Below are positions 34,107-42,345 of a stretch of 64,000 bases of DNA, piece after piece; position 1 is the stretch's first letter, and the number at the start of each line of letters is the position of its first letter. Under the pieces are notes generated by a model. The model made no database searches. It was not told the DNA's origin and saw only the letters and a list, made by a program, of their open reading frames with translations. Made by a program: the position numbers and the translations under genes. Origin of the DNA: Bacteroidota bacterium (GTDB lineage: Bacteria; Bacteroidota; Bacteroidia; B-17B0; Aurantibacillaceae); contig JAJNDK010000002.1 of the NCBI GenBank assembly GCA_021156365.1, forward strand, positions 434,001 through 498,000. Direction: 5' to 3'.

Positions 34107-34571
34107 ATGTACACTTCTTTACTAAGCATTCATTCCATTTTTCGCTGGCTTGTGCTGCTCAGCCTGGTATATGCACTATACCGGGCATACAGAGGCTGGC
34201 TGGGAAACAAGGTCTTTTCAAAACATGATAACAGCGTCCGGCACTGGACAGCTACCATCGCGCAGGTGCAAATGGTCCTTGGCATATGGTTGTATTTTAT
34301 CAGCCCGATCATTCAATACTTTCTGCATAATTATAAGGACGCGGTTCATCAGCGGGAAGTCCGTTTCTTCGGGATGGAACATTCGCTGATGATGCTGATC
34401 GCTGTTGTGCTGATTACCATTGCTTCGATGGCTGCCAAACGGAAAACAACAGACAAAGCCAAATTTAAAACCATGGCGATCTGGCTGACGCTTGCCCTGA
34501 TCGTGATATTGATCATGATCCCCTGGCCCTTTTCTTCCTTTACGGCTAACCGTCCGTATCTGCGGTTTTGA
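34107..34571 (+). CDS. Small four-helix membrane protein (cytochrome b-like annotation in relatives)
   Basis: A 154-residue protein with four hydrophobic segments (about 8-26, 50-70, 90-108, 122-142). Conserved-looking points are HSIFRWLVLLSL at the start, VQMVLGIWLYFISP, MEHSLMMLIAVVLITI, and IPWPFSSF at the end. Similar short proteins in Bacteroidota are often labelled cytochrome B. The histidines in helix 1 and helix 3 (H9 and H92, approximate) could bind haem, but this is not proven. It stands alone before a Rossmann-fold gene 56 bp downstream. Confidence 0.75.
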   Translation: MYTSLLSIHSIFRWLVLLSLVYALYRAYRGWLGNKVFSKHDNSVRHWTATIAQVQMVLGIWLYFISPIIQYFLHNYKDAVHQREVRFFGMEHSLMMLIAVVLITIASMAAKRKTTDKAKFKTMAIWLTLALIVILIMIPWPFSSFTANRPYLRF

Positions 34572-34603
34572 TTATATCGAGCACGGATTTTGCGCATTTC
34601 AAT

Positions 34604-34611
34604 TACCTTTG
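34604..34611 (+). promoter_or_regulatory. Promoter -7 box for the Rossmann-fold oxidoreductase gene
   Basis: TACCTTTG matches TAnnTTTG exactly and lies 16 bp before the ATG at 34628. No TTTG is found at the expected 19-20 bp upstream, so the call is tentative. Confidence 0.35.
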
Positions 34612-34627
34612 GTAAAAACAATCTCAC

Positions 34628-35311
34628 ATGAATACCAAAATACGGGCGATCATTACGGGTACTACCGGCATGGTAGGTGAAGGTGTATTACATATGTGCC
34701 TGCAGGACCCGGATGTGGAAGCTGTCCTCATAATCAACCGCAAACCCTGTGGTGTGGTGCACCCGAAACTGAAAGAGATCCTTCATCGTGATTTTTTTGA
34801 TCTTTCGCCAATAGCCGATAAGTTGAAAGGATACAATGCCTGCTTCTTTTGCCTCGGAGTTTCTTCCATAGGAATGAAAGAAGAGGAATATTATAAAATG
34901 ACCTACACACTTACCTTGCATTTTGCGGAAACATTAAGCAAAATGGGTCATGATCTTTGTTTTTGTTACGTCTCCGGCAAAAGTACGGACAGCAGTGAAA
35001 AAGGAAAATCCATGTGGGCACGTGTGAAAGGCAAAACTGAGAATGATCTGATGAAACTGCCCTTCAAAAAAGTAGTTGCGTTCCGGCCGGGCTTTATGAA
35101 GCCGATCAAGGGTTTAAAGAACAAACAAAAGATCTATACCTGGATCGGGTGGATGTACCCTATCGGCCGGGCTTTATCACCCGGTGCATTTTGCACCCTG
35201 AAGGAAGTCGGACTGGCGATGATCAATGCTGTCAACATCCCCGAAGACCGGAAAGTACTGGAAGGAAAAGACATTATCGCACTTGCGAAACAGGGAAAAG
35301 GATCTGCGTAA
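34628..35311 (+). CDS. NAD(P)-binding Rossmann-fold protein (atypical SDR/epimerase type)
   Basis: A 227-residue cytosolic protein. The nucleotide-binding motif is at the N-terminus (AIITGTTGMVGEGVL, a GxxGxxG form). The middle has YNACFFCLGVSSIGMKEEEYYKMTYTLT and CYVSGKSTDSSEKGKSMWARVKGKTE, the region where SDRs carry Ser and Tyr-x-x-x-Lys; here a clear YxxxK is absent, so it is an atypical SDR. The end has FRPGFMKPIKG. Related Bacteroidota proteins are called epimerase or NAD(P)H-binding. The substrate is unknown. It is convergent with the head-GIN gene, with only 5 bp between them. Confidence 0.85.
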   Translation: MNTKIRAIITGTTGMVGEGVLHMCLQDPDVEAVLIINRKPCGVVHPKLKEILHRDFFDLSPIADKLKGYNACFFCLGVSSIGMKEEEYYKMTYTLTLHFAETLSKMGHDLCFCYVSGKSTDSSEKGKSMWARVKGKTENDLMKLPFKKVVAFRPGFMKPIKGLKNKQKIYTWIGWMYPIGRALSPGAFCTLKEVGLAMINAVNIPEDRKVLEGKDIIALAKQGKGSA

Positions 35312-35316
35312 GATCT

Positions 35317-36063
35317 TTAGCCTTTCCGCATCACTGTGGAGGCCCCCGAAGCTTCTACTGTTACTTCCGTTGCCTTTCCGGTATATTTTACTGTGCTTGC
35401 CCCGCTTGCATCTACCTGCAGTTTTTTATTCACATTCAGCTCCGCTTTTCCCGCACCCGATAGATCGCAATCTGCACTTGCAGCTTCCAGGCCATATCCC
35501 TCAAAATGGCCCGCACCCGAAACATCCAGTTTCATTTTTCCATTCACAGATCCTTTCAGATCAGCAGTACTGGCTCCCGAAAGATCACAGGTAAGCGTTT
35601 CTGTTTTAATGTCTATCGCGAGGTCTGCAGCACCCGATAGATGCAGCGATAAAGATGTTGCACTGAAACTACCCGAACCCTGCAATTTGCTGGCTCCTGA
35701 TAATTTGATGCTGTTCAGGCTTTCACAGGACACCGTTATTACTCCCATCTCTCCCTGGAAAGAGATACCATCTGCATTTTTATTTAGCCCGATGATCAAT
35801 ACATTATTCTTTACCTCTATCGAATAATAGGGAATAAAATTTTCCGGAGCTTCAATACTGAGTGACTGTTGTTTTGAATTATTCAGTTTTATTTTGAAAG
35901 CCGAGCTGACCTCTATGCCTGTGAAAGAAGGCACCTGCCTTGTCATAGTAGTGACAGAACCTGCCTTTATGGTTTTGTCGTTATTTTGTGCTGAGACAGG
36001 CCTTGTGCTTAAGACAAGAGAGCCGGTCAGCATCAACATAAAAATGTGAATTTGTTTTTTCAT
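35317..36063 (-). CDS. Head GIN domain protein (DUF2807), exported
   Basis: A 248-residue protein with signal peptide (about 1-25, RPVSAQ). The mature part is a right-handed beta-helix-like series of short repeats of the form (L/V)-(S/D)-(L/C)-S-G-A-(S/A): SIKLSGASKLQGSGSF, LHLSGAADLAI, CDLSGASTADL, LDVSGAGHFEG, CDLSGAGKAEL, VDASGASTVKYTG. This is the hallmark of the head-GIN (putative auto-transporter adhesin) family, common in Bacteroidota. Function is unknown; surface or periplasmic location is likely. It follows the 108-residue exported protein gene after 12 bp. Confidence 0.93.
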   Translation of the reverse strand: MKKQIHIFMLMLTGSLVLSTRPVSAQNNDKTIKAGSVTTMTRQVPSFTGIEVSSAFKIKLNNSKQQSLSIEAPENFIPYYSIEVKNNVLIIGLNKNADGISFQGEMGVITVSCESLNSIKLSGASKLQGSGSFSATSLSLHLSGAADLAIDIKTETLTCDLSGASTADLKGSVNGKMKLDVSGAGHFEGYGLEAASADCDLSGAGKAELNVNKKLQVDASGASTVKYTGKATEVTVEASGASTVMRKG

Positions 36064-36075
36064 GATGTTGGGGTT

Positions 36076-36402
36076 TTAAATACGTGTAAGATTCAGTGTA
36101 ATTCCGTATGCAATATCCGCTTTCAGCTGCGCAAAATGCATTTCCATAAATTTGGTCTCGATCGCCTGTTTTAATTCTTTGTTCTCTGTTTTTGCGATGG
36201 CAAGATTTACCTTCCCGTTCTCATCGGTAGTAAAAACAACCTCTACGCGTTCTGAATGTTCTATTTTAATGTCAAGGTGTGATTTTAATTCTTTCTGCAC
36301 ATTGGCATTGATGATGCTTTTGGTGTCGCTCCCATTATTTGCAAATGAATGAAGGTTGCTTAACAAAGCTACAAGTAGGATAATTGATTTTAAAGTTTTC
36401 AT
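36076..36402 (-). CDS. Small exported protein of unknown function
   Basis: A 108-residue protein with signal peptide (about 1-21, LHSFAN). The mature part has VEVVFTTDENGKVNLAIAKTENKELKQAIETKFMEMHF, which resembles the beta-strand and helix layout of TonB C-terminal or STN-like small domains found in Bacteroidota (D-E-N-G-K-V is typical of such folds). No catalytic motif is seen. It is the first gene of a two-gene unit with the head-GIN protein. An 18-bp palindrome lies 17 bp upstream of the start codon. Confidence 0.75.
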   Translation of the reverse strand: MKTLKSIILLVALLSNLHSFANNGSDTKSIINANVQKELKSHLDIKIEHSERVEVVFTTDENGKVNLAIAKTENKELKQAIETKFMEMHFAQLKADIAYGITLNLTRI

Positions 36403-36419
36403 GATATCTGATTTTTAAG

Positions 36420-36437
36420 TCCCGATAGCTATCGGGA
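36420..36437. repeat. 18-bp perfect palindrome TCCCGATAGCTATCGGGA
   Basis: The sequence is its own reverse complement over all 18 bases. A perfect 18-bp palindrome is expected less than once per 64 kb by chance. I recall this same core (CCGATAGCTATCGG) as a frequent dispersed element in Bacteroidota genomes, but could not check here. It lies 18 bp upstream of the 108-residue exported protein gene, so it could be an operator or a dispersed repeat. Confidence 0.6.
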
Positions 36438-36650
36438 TGAATTCGTTTATTCTTTTCAGCCATGAACCAAGCCTGTGCCAATGCATACTTGCAAGACTAT
36501 ATCAATGTCTTTCAGTTCTTTACAAGAAAAGAGGTTTTTCATCAGGTGTACGATACCGGACACTACTGTACGGAAGCGGATACCGGCAGCGGACAGTTTT
36601 TGTTAAGGAAAGTTAATCGGAAGCCTTTTGGGACAAGGTTTTCAAAGGAA

Positions 36651-37073
36651 CTACGAAATGCGGTCCAGTCCGTTTTGTATACCCGAACGGATCATTTTCC
36701 CATAACCATCATCGGCCAGGAAGTGCGTGAAAGAAAGCGCTAACTTATACTGAGAAAACGCTTTTTCTTTTTCACCTAAGTCTTCATAGCATTTGGCAAT
36801 ATTCAGGTAAAGCGAGGGAAGCGCACCTTTTACTTCTTCCGCCTTTATTTGCAATGCGTAATGCAGGGCTGTTTCGTCCCATTTTAATTTATCAGCAATT
36901 GTTTTTTGATGGCGTGCCAAATAATGTGCTGACGTGAATTTCTCCATTTCTGTTGATGATCTTTCCCAGGCCTGCATAAACAATAAGGCTGCTGCCTCCC
37001 GGTTGCCGAGGCCCTCCTGCTCCATACCTGCTGCGCACAATTGTATCACCGGATTTTGCTGATCGAATTCCAT
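36651..37073 (-). CDS. Small TPR protein (often mislabelled rRNA adenine methyltransferase)
   Basis: A 140-residue all-helical cytosolic protein. It contains VIQLCAAGMEQEGLGNREAAALLFMQAW, HYLARHQKTIADKLKWDETALHYAL, LPSLYLNIAKCYEDLGEKEKAFSQYKLAL and DDGYGKMIRSGIQNGLDRIS. The third segment is a clear TPR. No methyltransferase motif (for example GxGxG) is present, although relatives are often given that label. It is 5 bp downstream of the thioredoxin gene and probably cotranscribed with it. Function is unknown; TPRs suggest protein binding. Confidence 0.82.
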   Translation of the reverse strand: MEFDQQNPVIQLCAAGMEQEGLGNREAAALLFMQAWERSSTEMEKFTSAHYLARHQKTIADKLKWDETALHYALQIKAEEVKGALPSLYLNIAKCYEDLGEKEKAFSQYKLALSFTHFLADDGYGKMIRSGIQNGLDRIS

Positions 37074-37078
37074 GATCG

Positions 37079-37543
37079 CTATTTCATGAATGTTTTCATC
37101 ACCGGAGCCATATTCACAGGAATGTTTTCGTCCCAGGCGCCTCCATCCGTTTTGTTCAGTAGTTTTCCTTCTGCATCTACCCGCACAAATGTAGGATAGC
37201 CGGTTACTTTATATTTTTCGGTAAGCTTATCCTTTTTCGCATCGATATCTCCGTCGATCATGATGAGTGTGGCTCCGTTCAATGCATCTGTCATCAAAGG
37301 ATCGCCCAGCGAATTTTTGAACTGCTTGCAGGGACCGCACCAGGTAGCCGTGAAGAAAAGTACGGGTTTGCGTTTGGCTGCCAGTTCCTGCTTCACCATG
37401 CTCAGCCACTGTCCTTTGTTCTTTGCATCCGCATAATAATCGACTGTTTTGATAGGTGATCCAAAACGATGAGTGTAGCCAAAGGCCGCCGTTATTAAAA
37501 CAATGGTGCAAATTGTTTTCAAAAATGTTGATGTAATTTTCAT
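37079..37543 (-). CDS. Exported thioredoxin-family protein
   Basis: A 154-residue protein with an N-terminal hydrophobic segment (about 6-22), so it is probably periplasmic or membrane-anchored. The redox motif is CGPC at 69-72 (FFTATWCGPCKQF), and the cis-proline region is TGYPTFVRVD. It may reduce disulfides or help cytochrome or exported-protein folding; the partner is unknown. First gene of a two-gene unit with the small TPR protein, driven by a good promoter match. Confidence 0.9.
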   Translation of the reverse strand: MKITSTFLKTICTIVLITAAFGYTHRFGSPIKTVDYYADAKNKGQWLSMVKQELAAKRKPVLFFTATWCGPCKQFKNSLGDPLMTDALNGATLIMIDGDIDAKKDKLTEKYKVTGYPTFVRVDAEGKLLNKTDGGAWDENIPVNMAPVMKTFMK

Positions 37544-37561
37544 GCAGTAAAATTTGATACA

Positions 37562-37593
37562 CGAATGTATTAAATATATGCCGTGGTATCAAA
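37562..37593 (-). promoter_or_regulatory. Bacteroidota-type promoter for the thioredoxin unit
   Basis: On the reverse strand TTTG (37593-37590) and TACATTCG (37569-37562) are 20 bp apart. The second box has one change from TAnnTTTG. It lies 19 bp upstream of the thioredoxin start codon. Confidence 0.6.
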
Positions 37594-37601
37594 GAAGCTT
37601 A

Positions 37602-38009
37602 TTAACTTTCCTGTAACAGTTCTTCCATCAGCTTCCGTGTGCCGGCAGAATCCGGATCTTTAAAATTGAGCGGCTTGATAATATACCCGGTCACTCCCAT
37701 GCTCTCTGCCGCTATGCGGTCATATTCCTCACCGGAAGTGGTGATCATAAAGATCTTAATGTTCTTCAGGCTGTAATAATTCTTGATGATACGAACGAAT
37801 TCGAGACCGTTCATTTTTGGCATATTGATGTCCAGCAAAATAATATCCGGAACAAGTTTGCTTTTCTCATCCGTCAGCATGCCCAGTGCATCCACACCAT
37901 TATGTGCTATATGTAGTGTATGGTCAATATTCAGCTTCTTAAATGCGCGCTGCACACTCACCACATCGAGGTAATCATCCTCTACTAATAAAATTGTGCT
38001 ATGCTTCAT
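37602..38009 (-). CDS. CheY-like response regulator (Rcp1 type)
   Basis: A 135-residue single receiver domain with no output domain. The acidic pair is D11-D12, the phosphorylated residue D60 (IILLDINMPKMNG), with T/S in MITTSGEE and the conserved lysine in YIIKPLNF. It overlaps the upstream kinase gene by 11 bp. This kinase plus single-domain regulator is like the bacteriophytochrome/Rcp1 arrangement, where the regulator acts by protein contact. The output is unknown. Confidence 0.95.
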   Translation of the reverse strand: MKHSTILLVEDDYLDVVSVQRAFKKLNIDHTLHIAHNGVDALGMLTDEKSKLVPDIILLDINMPKMNGLEFVRIIKNYYSLKNIKIFMITTSGEEYDRIAAESMGVTGYIIKPLNFKDPDSAGTRKLMEELLQES

Positions 38010-39471
38010 CTTCTTTATTCTTCGGCCAGGTGAAAGTAAATGTACTGCCTTTCCCCGGCTCTGATTCCACGCTTATCGTTCCTTTATAATCTTCCACGAT
38101 CTTTTTCACTATTGCAAGCCCCACACCTGTGCTTTCAAAGGCGTCCCGCTCCTGCAGGGTTTGAAAAATAACGAAGATCTTTTCAAAATATTGCGGTTGT
38201 ATGCCCGGTCCGTTATCGATCACCGAAAAACGGTACGCGTCGCTTAGCTCTTCGGCTTTCACAATAATCCTGCCCTTTTCATTCCTATTGTATTTAACGG
38301 CATTGCTTATGAGGTTGGAGAATACCTGATAGATATGTAACTTTTCTGTATTCAGCACGGGCATATTATTTTCCACGATCACTTCGTATCCTTTCGGCAC
38401 CAATAAATCTACGATCTCCGCGATCAGTTTTTCCGTATCTACCAGCTCCGAACCTTTTTTCATTTTACCAACACGTGCATATTCCAACAGGCCGTTGATA
38501 CTGTTTTCCAATCGTGTCGCTCTTCCTTTGATAAGCCCCAGGCTGTTCCTGATCTCCGGCGTAATATCCTTTTCATGGTCTTCCTCTATCCAGGAAATAA
38601 TATTGGCTATTCCACGCAAAGGTGCTTTGAGATCGTGAGATACCACGTATGCAAACTGGTCAAGCTCATTGTTCTTTTTGGTGAGCTCCTCGAAATTTTT
38701 CTCTAACTGCTGCGACATGGCATTCAACGAAAGGGATAATTTATTCAGCTCATCGTCTTTTTTGTCATCGATGGTTTTAAATTCCCCCTGCGAGATCTTT
38801 TCTGCAAGACTTACCATCAGGGAAATCCTGCGGGTGATGCTCCGGATAAAATAAGAGCCGATGAGCAGAGCCATCACGATAGAAATGAGTGTAAGGGTAA
38901 GAGTGATGTTCCTGGTGTACTTAAGTGTTGACTGAAGGGCAGCCCTCCGTTCCTGCCGTAAATGATACTCATCATTATCGAAAGCCGAAAACATCAGCTG
39001 GATCCGGTCGTTCAGCTTCTTCCCCACTTCCATCCGAAGCTGCGTTTCAAAAAGCTCATTGTATCTCTTCCCTGATTCCGGCAGGGTATCCATGCGCGTA
39101 GAGATCAACTGATTTGCATATTTCAGCCAGCTGTCGTGCAGATTGCTGATGGAGTCCAGTTTTTCCCTTTGTCCGGAGGACCCTACAAGTGAAAGCTGCT
39201 CTTTTAAAAGAGGAGGAACACTGTGCAAACCTTCAAAATACGGTTGCAAAAAAACTTCCTGGCCCGTGAGCAGGTATCCGCGGAAACCGCTCTGCATTTC
39301 GATCATGTCTTTATGCAATACATTCGAATTCCGGATCACTGTCTCCGAATTGCTGATGTAATTGGTATTCTGCAATACCTGCCTCGACAAACGCTGGTTT
39401 ACAAAAAAGTCAACAATGAAGATCAGGATAAAGATGAAAAAGCCAAGAAATAACTGCGATCTGATGGACAT
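37999..39471 (-). CDS. CHASE3-domain sensor histidine kinase
   Basis: A 490-residue membrane kinase. Helix 1 is at about 5-25, a CHASE3 sensor at about 35-180 (IRNSNVLHKDMIEMQSGFRGYLLTGQE is its signature), helix 2 at about 185-207, HAMP at about 207-260, a HisKA domain with phosphorylated H279 (VSHDLKAPLRGI) and an HATPase (NAVKYN, DNGPGI, TGVGLAI, GKGSTFTF). It senses a periplasmic signal and should phosphorylate the CheY-like protein of the overlapping downstream gene. Confidence 0.95.
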   Translation of the reverse strand: MSIRSQLFLGFFIFILIFIVDFFVNQRLSRQVLQNTNYISNSETVIRNSNVLHKDMIEMQSGFRGYLLTGQEVFLQPYFEGLHSVPPLLKEQLSLVGSSGQREKLDSISNLHDSWLKYANQLISTRMDTLPESGKRYNELFETQLRMEVGKKLNDRIQLMFSAFDNDEYHLRQERRAALQSTLKYTRNITLTLTLISIVMALLIGSYFIRSITRRISLMVSLAEKISQGEFKTIDDKKDDELNKLSLSLNAMSQQLEKNFEELTKKNNELDQFAYVVSHDLKAPLRGIANIISWIEEDHEKDITPEIRNSLGLIKGRATRLENSINGLLEYARVGKMKKGSELVDTEKLIAEIVDLLVPKGYEVIVENNMPVLNTEKLHIYQVFSNLISNAVKYNRNEKGRIIVKAEELSDAYRFSVIDNGPGIQPQYFEKIFVIFQTLQERDAFESTGVGLAIVKKIVEDYKGTISVESEPGKGSTFTFTWPKNKEDEA

Positions 39472-39716
39472 GTTACCTGAATTGTTTTAGCAAAATACAA
39501 CCTAACGTAAAGGTGAATAAAGCGACTTAATTTCGGGATTTATCATGATGAGTCAATGTTAAATAATTATAATTAACATTTTGGATTAAAACATAAATCA
39601 ATGGACTCTGCAATTGAGTGTAGATACCACACAAAGAGAAGGTGACACTAATTGTTTTGTCATCATTGTTGACAATAGATGGATGTCAAAATAAAAAGCT
39701 CAACAAACCGGATAGT

Positions 39717-41261
39717 TTACTTCGACAGAATCTTGAATTCCGTTCTTCGGTTTTGCTGCCTTCCTTCTTCGGTTTCATTGTCGGCAACGGGAACCGTTTC
39801 ACCATAGCCTTTTGCAACAAGCCGTTCTTTAGCGATGTTCTTGCTGATCAAAAAATCAACGACCGATTGTGCACGCATTTGGGAAAGCTTTTGATTGTAA
39901 TCGTCTGTTCCCTTATTATCGGTATGGCTGGAGAGCTCAATGGTGATCGATGGATTCTCGTTCATCAGCTGCACGAGGTGATCCAGCTCTGCCATGGATT
40001 CGGTACGCAGGGTAGCTTTGTCGAAATCGTAAAATATATTGTTGAGTACAATGCTCTTTCCGACTTCCAGCTTTTTTAATTGAATGTCTTTGATCACTTC
40101 CTGGTAGCCAGCCGAATAAGCGATATCCACATTTACGGAATGGAATAAATAATCCTTTGCCTTTACCATGATCCCGTAATTTTTTCCGGAAGGAAGTGAA
40201 ACCAGGTATTTTCCTGTGCTGCTGTTCGAAGAAATGGTAGTGATCACATTGTTCTTTACAACGTCAATGATCTCCAATGTTGCCTCCAGAGGAGCGCCTG
40301 TGGTTTCATCCGTGATGGTTCCTTTCAACAAGGTAAGCTGCGGTGTTTCTTTTTTCGGCTTCGGTGTGAAACGAACCTCATAGATATCCCTGTCGCCCAA
40401 ACCGCCCATTTTGGCGGACGTATAAAAACCTACCAGTCCGCTTGCTGCCAGTATGAAACAAATATCGTCATCAGCTGTATTGATGTTGCTCATGTTCTCG
40501 GGCTCCGACCATTTTCCGTTCTCATTTACCGAACGAAATATGTCGTATCCGCCTGCGCCTTTGTGTCCTTTCGAACTAAAGTACAACGTTTTGCCATCAT
40601 GATTCATAAATACCGTTTCTTCGTCTTCAATAGTATTGATAACGCCTCCCAGGTTCTCTGCCACTCCCCACACGCCGTGGTTGTCCTGCCTGCATACCCA
40701 GATATCACGCCCACCTTTGCTGCCCTGCCTGCGATTACTCACAAAATAAAGTGTTTTTCCATCAGGCGAAAAGCTGGCCGATGATTCGTGATCTTTTGAG
40801 TTGATCGGTTCCGGCAGTTTCACCGGGGTTCCCCAAACTGCACCGGCAAGATGTGATTCATAGAGGTCACCATTTCCTGCATCATCATCACGGTACAATA
40901 GTGTTTTTTGCCCGTCCCCGGAAAGCGATTTTGCCGAATTGTTCATTTCCTGCATGTTCAATGCCTCATCCATTCGTCTGGCTTCCGTCCATTTCTTTTT
41001 CTTCTCATCGTAGGTGGAGCTGTATACATTCTCAAATCCGGGCTTCGCGTTTTTTATTTCCTTTTCGGTAACAGGCCGTGTAGAAGTAAAGACCATCATC
41101 TGCCCGTCGGCTGAGATCACCGGGGCGTAATCAGCGAAAACCGAATTGATGGCTTTTCCTATATTCGTGATCTTAACCGTATCGGTATTCGATTTTCCTT
41201 TGCGCTGTGCCAGCAAAGATGAAAAACAACAAAGAAGTATACAAATAGTGAGTAGGCGCAT
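39717..41261 (-). CDS. PD40 beta-propeller / OmpA-domain protein
   Basis: A 514-residue exported protein (signal about 1-18, SSLLAQ). A PD40-type propeller fills about 30-290 (DGQMMVFTSTRPV, FSPDGKTLYFVSNRRQGSKGGRDIWV, HDGKTLYFSSKGHKGAGGYDIFR), then a carboxypeptidase-like regulatory domain (about 300-385), then a C-terminal OmpA domain (about 400-512; SSHTDNKGTDDYNQKLSQMRA, NRRTEF). Compared with the protein at 1469-3508 it lacks the TPR part. It is the last gene of a six-gene unit, 3 bp after the PorP/SprF gene. It probably anchors a PorP-linked surface structure to peptidoglycan. Confidence 0.88.
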   Translation of the reverse strand: MRLLTICILLCCFSSLLAQRKGKSNTDTVKITNIGKAINSVFADYAPVISADGQMMVFTSTRPVTEKEIKNAKPGFENVYSSTYDEKKKKWTEARRMDEALNMQEMNNSAKSLSGDGQKTLLYRDDDAGNGDLYESHLAGAVWGTPVKLPEPINSKDHESSASFSPDGKTLYFVSNRRQGSKGGRDIWVCRQDNHGVWGVAENLGGVINTIEDEETVFMNHDGKTLYFSSKGHKGAGGYDIFRSVNENGKWSEPENMSNINTADDDICFILAASGLVGFYTSAKMGGLGDRDIYEVRFTPKPKKETPQLTLLKGTITDETTGAPLEATLEIIDVVKNNVITTISSNSSTGKYLVSLPSGKNYGIMVKAKDYLFHSVNVDIAYSAGYQEVIKDIQLKKLEVGKSIVLNNIFYDFDKATLRTESMAELDHLVQLMNENPSITIELSSHTDNKGTDDYNQKLSQMRAQSVVDFLISKNIAKERLVAKGYGETVPVADNETEEGRQQNRRTEFKILSK

Positions 41262-41264
41262 AGA

Positions 41265-42311
41265 TCAGATACTTGGAGTATGTTTTTTGTAAAGATAAGA
41301 GTTGGCATTTATAAAGCGCAGAGAGATCTCGAACCCACCACGTCCGTTGCTGGCGGTTTTCAGGCCCGACAGGTTGATGTCATAACTAAGTCCTACCGCA
41401 AACTGCGAAACCTTGTACAAAGCGCTTGCGATCATCGCATCCTTGTTCCGGTAATAAGCGCCCACTGCAAAAGAGGAGCCCTGTACATAACCGGTGTATT
41501 TCGAATCGCCTTTGAACCGGAACTGGAACATAGTACCTGCGAGCAATTCCTGTGAAGGTCCCTGCATCCAATACACAACGCCGGGAACCAATGATACATC
41601 ACTGTTCGCAAGGCCTATCTCTGCATCCATGTACAGGGTGGTTTTCATGAACAATTTTTCTCCTGTGTCATAAAAAGAATACACGGGCCGGTTGATGTGC
41701 GCAAAGGAAATACCTGCATTAAAATTCCGGTGATCATTTCCTGTCAGGTATTTCTCCGTCTTTTTAAATCCATACTGGATGCCTGCTCCAATATCAGGAC
41801 TCATCCGGCTGTTGGATGAAACAGGCTCTCCAGAAGGCAGTGCCGAATTGTATGCCGTACCATCATACTGGTTCATCCATTGGATATTCGAAGTACTGAT
41901 GCTTCGTTGCATCAGCCCCGCAGTGAGGCCAGCACCGAGAATATTTTTATCATCGAGACGGATCTGGTAAGCATAGCAAAGATTCGCCTGAAATGTTTTG
42001 AGTGGCGAAAAACCTGTTTTATCCTGGTTGATATTTATTCCAAGGCCGGAAAATCCGCTTTTGGAGCCTTCTCCCAATCGCATGTCCCAGGAGACATTCG
42101 CTGTGGAATACGGATTGGCCACACTACTCCATTGGTTGCGGTAATTTACAAGTCCCTGCATGCTGTGTCTTGCACCTGCCTCCGCAGGATTGAGCAATAA
42201 GGGTGTCATGTGGAACTGCGAAAAATGCACATCCTGTGAGCGGGCCGGAAGAACGGCAAGCAAACAGACCACTATCGTAAAAACATTCTTATACTTCATC
42301 TTTAATTTCAT
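41265..42311 (-). CDS. PorP/SprF family type IX secretion membrane protein, second copy
   Basis: A 348-residue outer-membrane protein. The signal peptide (about 1-25, PARSQ) is followed by the family hallmark DVHFSQFHMTPLLLNPAEAGA and MQGLVNYRNQWSSVANPY, then beta strands ending SLRFINANSYLYKKHTPSI. It follows a gliding-motility-type (type B) T9SS substrate gene by 34 bp, and precedes a PD40/OmpA gene by 3 bp. In Flavobacterium SprF is needed for secretion of the type B adhesin SprB, so a role in handling the product of the upstream gene is the favoured reading. Confidence 0.93.
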   Translation of the reverse strand: MKLKMKYKNVFTIVVCLLAVLPARSQDVHFSQFHMTPLLLNPAEAGARHSMQGLVNYRNQWSSVANPYSTANVSWDMRLGEGSKSGFSGLGININQDKTGFSPLKTFQANLCYAYQIRLDDKNILGAGLTAGLMQRSISTSNIQWMNQYDGTAYNSALPSGEPVSSNSRMSPDIGAGIQYGFKKTEKYLTGNDHRNFNAGISFAHINRPVYSFYDTGEKLFMKTTLYMDAEIGLANSDVSLVPGVVYWMQGPSQELLAGTMFQFRFKGDSKYTGYVQGSSFAVGAYYRNKDAMIASALYKVSQFAVGLSYDINLSGLKTASNGRGGFEISLRFINANSYLYKKHTPSI

Positions 42312-42345
42312 ATGTCGTTGGAATAATTTGATCGTTCAATAGTTT

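Noticed and set aside
36462-36743. A 93-codon forward frame between the 108-residue exported gene and the small TPR gene
   Set aside because: It overlaps the conserved end of the TPR gene on the other strand, has an unusual Cys/Tyr/Phe composition and no recognisable motif.
36651-37073. rRNA adenine methyltransferase label for the 140-residue protein
   Set aside because: No SAM-binding or catalytic motif is present; the sequence is helical and TPR-like, so the label common among relatives seems wrong.
39657-39675. Inverted repeat TTGTCA/TGACAA downstream of the T9SS operon
   Set aside because: A 6-bp stem with no T-run; too weak to call a terminator.
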